Shown one piece after another: positions 14,416 through 17,144 of a DNA stretch of 17,144 nucleotides. The DNA is from SAR324 cluster bacterium (lineage in GTDB: Bacteria; SAR324; XYD2-FULL-50-16). Both the position numbers and the translations under genes were made by a program. The stretch covers positions 1 through 17,144 of the forward strand of contig NVSR01000025.1 of NCBI GenBank assembly GCA_002401295.1. The letters are read 5' to 3'. The stretch's first letter is position 1. Each line of letters opens with the position of its first letter. Below the pieces are notes generated by a model. That model was given only the letters and a program-made list of their open reading frames with translations. It had not been told where the DNA came from and did not search any database.

Positions 14416-15312
14416 ATGATTGCATTCGAGAGAAAAACAATTACCCAGACACTATTATTCCTTTGCTTCTGCTTGCTGCCCATAACGTCGACCCAGGCCT
14501 ATCAAAAGAGAAGCCCTAGTCCCCCCATTAGTTTGGATGATTTTGTTCTGGTCCAAGGAGGCTGTTTTGATATGGGCGATACCTTTGAAGAAGGCTACCA
14601 GGATGAACTGCCAGTTCATCAGGTATGTCTAGATGATTATTATCTCTCAAAATACGAAATCACCAGAGCACAGTGGAGAAAAATCTTTCCTCTATTAAAG
14701 AAATGGAGAGGTTATTCGGAGCGCTTGCCCATCACGGGCATTAACTGGAAGCGGGTTCAAAACTTCATCAAAAGGCTGAATCAAATCACCCATCAAAACT
14801 TTCGTCTGCCTACGGAAGCAGAGTGGGAGTATGCCTGCAGGGAAGGTGGGAAAGTAGTTCGTTTCGGAAATGGTAAAAACTTTGCAGATCCACGGGAGAT
14901 AAATTTTGATGCCAGTCCGGGTTTTCAACAGGTTTATTCCGGCCTTGGCAATTCTCTCAAAAGAAATTTACCTGTTGGAAGTTACCCTGCTAATGCTTTG
15001 GGCCTTTATGATATGAGCGGTAACGCCAGAGAGTGGGTCATGGATAGTTATTCTGAGATGGCCTACCACTACCACCAAAAAGAAAACCCCTTTTACTTGG
15101 ATGATAGCCACAATAAAATTGTCCGTGATGGTCGGGGAGATAACGATGCCCAAGGCATTCGTTGCACTCATCGTCTGAAAGCAGCCCAAGGTTTGGATGA
15201 CGCACGCCTTGGATTTCGCCTGGCTTTGAGTGTTCAAGCAGCTTCCTCAGCATCGATGAAGAACCTTAGATTATCCATTGCAGGATTAAAAAGTAAGAAA
15301 AATCAATATTAG
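14416..15312 (+). CDS. Exported FGE/SUMF1-fold protein, catalytic cysteines absent
   Basis: A 298-residue protein with a signal peptide (QTLLFLCFCLLPITSTQA, 11-28) and a sulfatase-modifying-factor fold (PF03781): FVLVQGGCFDMGD (43-55), ELPVHQVCLDDYYLSKYEIT (64-83), FRLPTEAEWEYACREGG (129-145), GLYDMSGNAREWVMD (196-210) and LGFRLAL (265-271). Formylglycine-generating enzymes have RGGSW followed by two active-site cysteines. Here the segment reads VRDGRGDNDAQGIRCTHR (236-253), retaining only Cys250, which matches the structural Arg-Cys of RCAAR. It is therefore unlikely to make formylglycine, and no sulfatase gene is near. Non-enzymatic members of this fold can bind ligands or act as protein partners. 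The start is ATG 14416 after AGGA. It lies 61 bp after the LruC gene, past a hairpin, and its last 47 bases overlap the convergent barrel-protein gene. Confidence 0.92.
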   Translation: MIAFERKTITQTLLFLCFCLLPITSTQAYQKRSPSPPISLDDFVLVQGGCFDMGDTFEEGYQDELPVHQVCLDDYYLSKYEITRAQWRKIFPLLKKWRGYSERLPITGINWKRVQNFIKRLNQITHQNFRLPTEAEWEYACREGGKVVRFGNGKNFADPREINFDASPGFQQVYSGLGNSLKRNLPVGSYPANALGLYDMSGNAREWVMDSYSEMAYHYHQKENPFYLDDSHNKIVRDGRGDNDAQGIRCTHRLKAAQGLDDARLGFRLALSVQAASSASMKNLRLSIAGLKSKKNQY

Positions 15313-16390
15313 TAAGACCGTGGGTCAGGTCTTCCACAAATCCAGTTTCAATAAACAAGTCAGAGTCGACTTGCCATCGAATCGCCGTAGTGAATTCATT
15401 ACTATCTTCACCCATTGCTTCTCTGGGATCCTTTTGAAAAATACTGGAATAATTTAAATCTTGAAGAATCAGTTCAAAGTTATCGAATTTTCGATTGATT
15501 CCAAAAAATAAAAACGTTAGTTGATCCGATGTATTTTCAAAATAGGGTGTGTCGATTCTGGTTTGTGACAGAGCCAGGTGGAAAGCCCAATCCTGCTTAA
15601 AGGCGGAGGCATACAAGGTGATATTAAAATCATCAAAATCCCGATGTTTCCGCTGGTTCATACTGTCCACTTCATTCAGCTGCTTCCAGAAATATTCATC
15701 ATTAAAATTTGAAGCGAGCTTAAGTGAGACTACATATTGATCATTCTTATTATAAAGTAATAGTTTTAATGCAACGGTCTCAGCCATTTTATGAAAGGAG
15801 GTGGATTCTAATAGTTGGAAGACCGCTTCATCCCGCTCATTATCCCACAAATAAACCTCCAGATTGTCATAGTCACTCCACTCTCGCCCACCATTGTTAA
15901 TAGCCGTATTTTTATGAAAATTTTCAATCGTGCGATCCATATTGCCTCCCGAAAAGCTAATACTTCGATAGGCATATTGAACTTCAAGAAAATCGCTGAT
16001 TCCCCAAAATAATTGAACATTACGTTGTGTAACTTCTCCATCAAATAAAACAGAGTAGCCTTCCGACTTACAATTCCAGGACTCTTTAGTCTTTTTTTTA
16101 TTATGACAGAGTTTAAATTGCCCGGAGTCCCATTCTTCCCGTTCACGCTCGCGTATGAAAGAGTTGATACTGTACCCGAATGTATTTGTCTGAGAAGATA
16201 AAAAAAAGATGGAAAAAGTCCCTTTTTTCAAAGTTTTAGCAGACTCCGGTTCAAACAAAGTGTAGAAAAACTGGAAGGGATATTGAGGGCCAATGCGAAC
16301 GGGTATTTTAAACTTTGAGTCGCCACCAGAAGCATTTACCGGCCAGGCAAATAAAAAAAACAAAATTATAAGACCATAAAACTTGCTCAC
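15266..16390 (-). CDS. DUF3187-like outer-membrane beta-barrel candidate
   Basis: A 374-residue exported protein with a signal peptide (YGLIILFFLFAWPVNA, cleavage after VNA near residue 20). The mature protein opens IGPQYPFQFFYTLFEPESAK and shows many short alternating hydrophobic/polar stretches rich in aromatics, separated by acidic loops, as in beta-barrels. The opening and length suggest the DUF3187 family, a set of predicted outer-membrane proteins without a known role; I rate that as probable, not certain. The C-terminus, YFLILQWII, is hydrophobic but does not end in Phe. The start is GTG 16390, with GAGG upstream; this GTG overlaps the stop of the small upstream gene as GTGA, so translation is likely coupled. 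Its 3' end overlaps the convergent FGE-like gene by 47 bp. The central loops hold stretches such as NGGREWSDYD that may be extracellular. Confidence 0.8.
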   Translation of the reverse strand: MSKFYGLIILFFLFAWPVNASGGDSKFKIPVRIGPQYPFQFFYTLFEPESAKTLKKGTFSIFFLSSQTNTFGYSINSFIREREREEWDSGQFKLCHNKKKTKESWNCKSEGYSVLFDGEVTQRNVQLFWGISDFLEVQYAYRSISFSGGNMDRTIENFHKNTAINNGGREWSDYDNLEVYLWDNERDEAVFQLLESTSFHKMAETVALKLLLYNKNDQYVVSLKLASNFNDEYFWKQLNEVDSMNQRKHRDFDDFNITLYASAFKQDWAFHLALSQTRIDTPYFENTSDQLTFLFFGINRKFDNFELILQDLNYSSIFQKDPREAMGEDSNEFTTAIRWQVDSDLFIETGFVEDLTHGLTNIDFSYFLILQWII

Positions 16391-16671
16391 TTTGATTTCC
16401 TCTTCCCTTTTTTCCCCTTTCCTGATTTTTGCAACTCAGCCTTCTTTTTTCTGGCTTCTGCTCGCACCAACTCCACGGCTCGAACTCCATGGAGTATACC
16501 CTCTTCTTCAAACTTAGCAGGCCTATTCCAACTCGTCTCTCCTTCTAAACGCAACCAAGTCGCATGTTTGGCGACCAATAAACAGACATTAGGCCACATT
16601 AGTTCAGGGGAAGCAAAAGTACAAAAATGCCCCAACCAACTTAGTTTTGCCTCAACTCTTTTTTTCTTCAT
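16387..16671 (-). CDS. Small protein of unknown function with basic Lys-rich tail
   Basis: A 94-residue protein I do not recognise. Residues 1-55 are compact and Trp-rich (SWLGHFCTFASPELMWPNVC, then LEGETSWNRP), with two cysteines at 17 and 30, and no signal peptide. From about 67 the chain becomes helical and very basic (AEARKKKAELQKSGKGKKGK and on), suggesting nucleic acid or membrane-surface contact. It is supported as real by a GTGA overlap with the start of the barrel-protein gene, by a protein-like composition, and by the absence of any competing frame. A ribosome site for the ATG at 16671 is not evident. Whether it helps the barrel protein or is just co-transcribed cannot be said. Confidence 0.6.
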   Translation of the reverse strand: MKKKRVEAKLSWLGHFCTFASPELMWPNVCLLVAKHATWLRLEGETSWNRPAKFEEEGILHGVRAVELVRAEARKKKAELQKSGKGKKGKRKSK

Positions 16672-16925
16672 TTTGCTGGTTTTCTAAAATAGATTTGGAT
16701 TCCTGAGGTTAATTGGACAATTCTACTGATGGAATTTAGAGGTTCTTACTGTAAAACCAGCTCTAATACCATCAAAATCAAGACGAATTTAGTGATAAAA
16801 GAGGTGAGAATATATCAGGAGCTAAATGGAAGCAAACCATTTTTTATAGTCACTGTTTATGTTCAGTCAAGTAAATACATAAATTAATTAATTACTGTAC
16901 TTGCTAATTAAACCAATCATTGTAA
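16672..16925. other. AT-rich intergenic region
   Basis: No ORF, RNA gene or clear terminator is visible in this AT-rich stretch. It probably holds the promoter for the leftward small-protein/barrel operon, but I could not find a well-spaced pair of hexamers. Short overlapping TTAATTAATTA tracts near 16881-16910 make chance palindromes likely. Confidence 0.4.
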
Positions 16926-17144
16926 ACTATTCAATTAGCTAAAATTATAAGCTTTTACCTACTTTCTCAGCCAAAGGGAGAGATTTTAGAACGAGCTGAT
17001 TTTAAAAAAGATCCCTCCTTTTACTGGTCACAATTCAGTGCTCTTGTCTTATTCCAAATGCTGAATCACAATCAGCAAGGACGGAGGTTCCTCAAAACTC
17101 ATGAATTAAAAATCAAAAGCCCTAATTTTCACTCTGTAAAAGCA
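16926..17144 (+). CDS. Open reading frame running off the window end (partial, uncertain)
   Basis: A stop-free frame of about 73 codons opens after TAA at 16923-16925 and is still open at the window end. The region from about 16965 reads like protein (KGEILERADFKKDPSFYWSQ, then FSALVLFQMLNHNQQGRRFL). The only ATG is at 17058 and lacks a ribosome site; no GTG or TTG start lies upstream in frame. It could be the start of a gene with an unusual start codon, a gene fragment, or chance. I do not recognise the sequence; a transposase origin crossed my mind but is not supported. Confidence 0.25.

Noticed and set aside
16308..16511. A - strand ORF between the small protein and barrel genes
   Set aside because: It overlaps both in another frame, has no ribosome site, and the GTGA junction supports the other two frames.

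Overview
The window looks like chromosomal DNA of a Gram-negative bacterium of moderate-to-low GC, probably proteobacterial in the broad sense (deltaproteobacterial or SAR324-like is a guess). It encodes a periplasmic binding protein, an outer-membrane-type beta-barrel candidate, a chemoreceptor and Wzx/Wzy-type polysaccharide genes. The standard genetic code fits throughout. I see no rRNA, tRNA or CRISPR array.

Layout. (1) Positions 1-250 hold a dense set of hairpins with no ORF, ending in an IS200/IS605-style right-end hairpin; it is best read as a stand-alone HEARO/omega-RNA-type relic. (2) 280-3459 holds an isolated receiver-domain protein (-), an HPP-family membrane protein (+), a REPIN/MITE-like inverted repeat and a methyl-accepting chemotaxis protein (-). 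(3) 3902-7908 is a compact three-gene sensory operon: a type I periplasmic binding protein, a membrane histidine kinase with an HNIGN-type H-box, and a response regulator that carries a histidine-kinase dimerisation/phosphotransfer (DHp) domain but no ATPase domain. (4) 7990-11687 is a minimal polysaccharide cassette: a flippase (+) facing an O-antigen ligase/polymerase (-) and an initiating sugar-phosphate transferase (-), with no glycosyltransferases in view. (5) 12273-16671 is a surface/secreted-protein module: a small lipoprotein, a DUF4114+LruC-domain exported protein, an exported FGE/SUMF1-fold protein without the catalytic cysteine pair, and, on the opposite strand, a DUF3187-like barrel protein coupled to a small basic-tailed protein of unknown function. 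The right edge has an open frame running out of the window.

How the genes may work together. The binding protein, kinase and regulator form a plausible extracytoplasmic solute-sensing relay. The extra histidine on the regulator and the lone 136-residue receiver upstream are candidate further steps in a phosphorelay, but that link is inference. The lipoprotein and LruC protein look like two halves of one LruC-type surface protein made as separate polypeptides. With the FGE-like protein downstream they form a candidate cell-surface unit, and this, together with the ATPase-less regulator, is the least ordinary part of the window.
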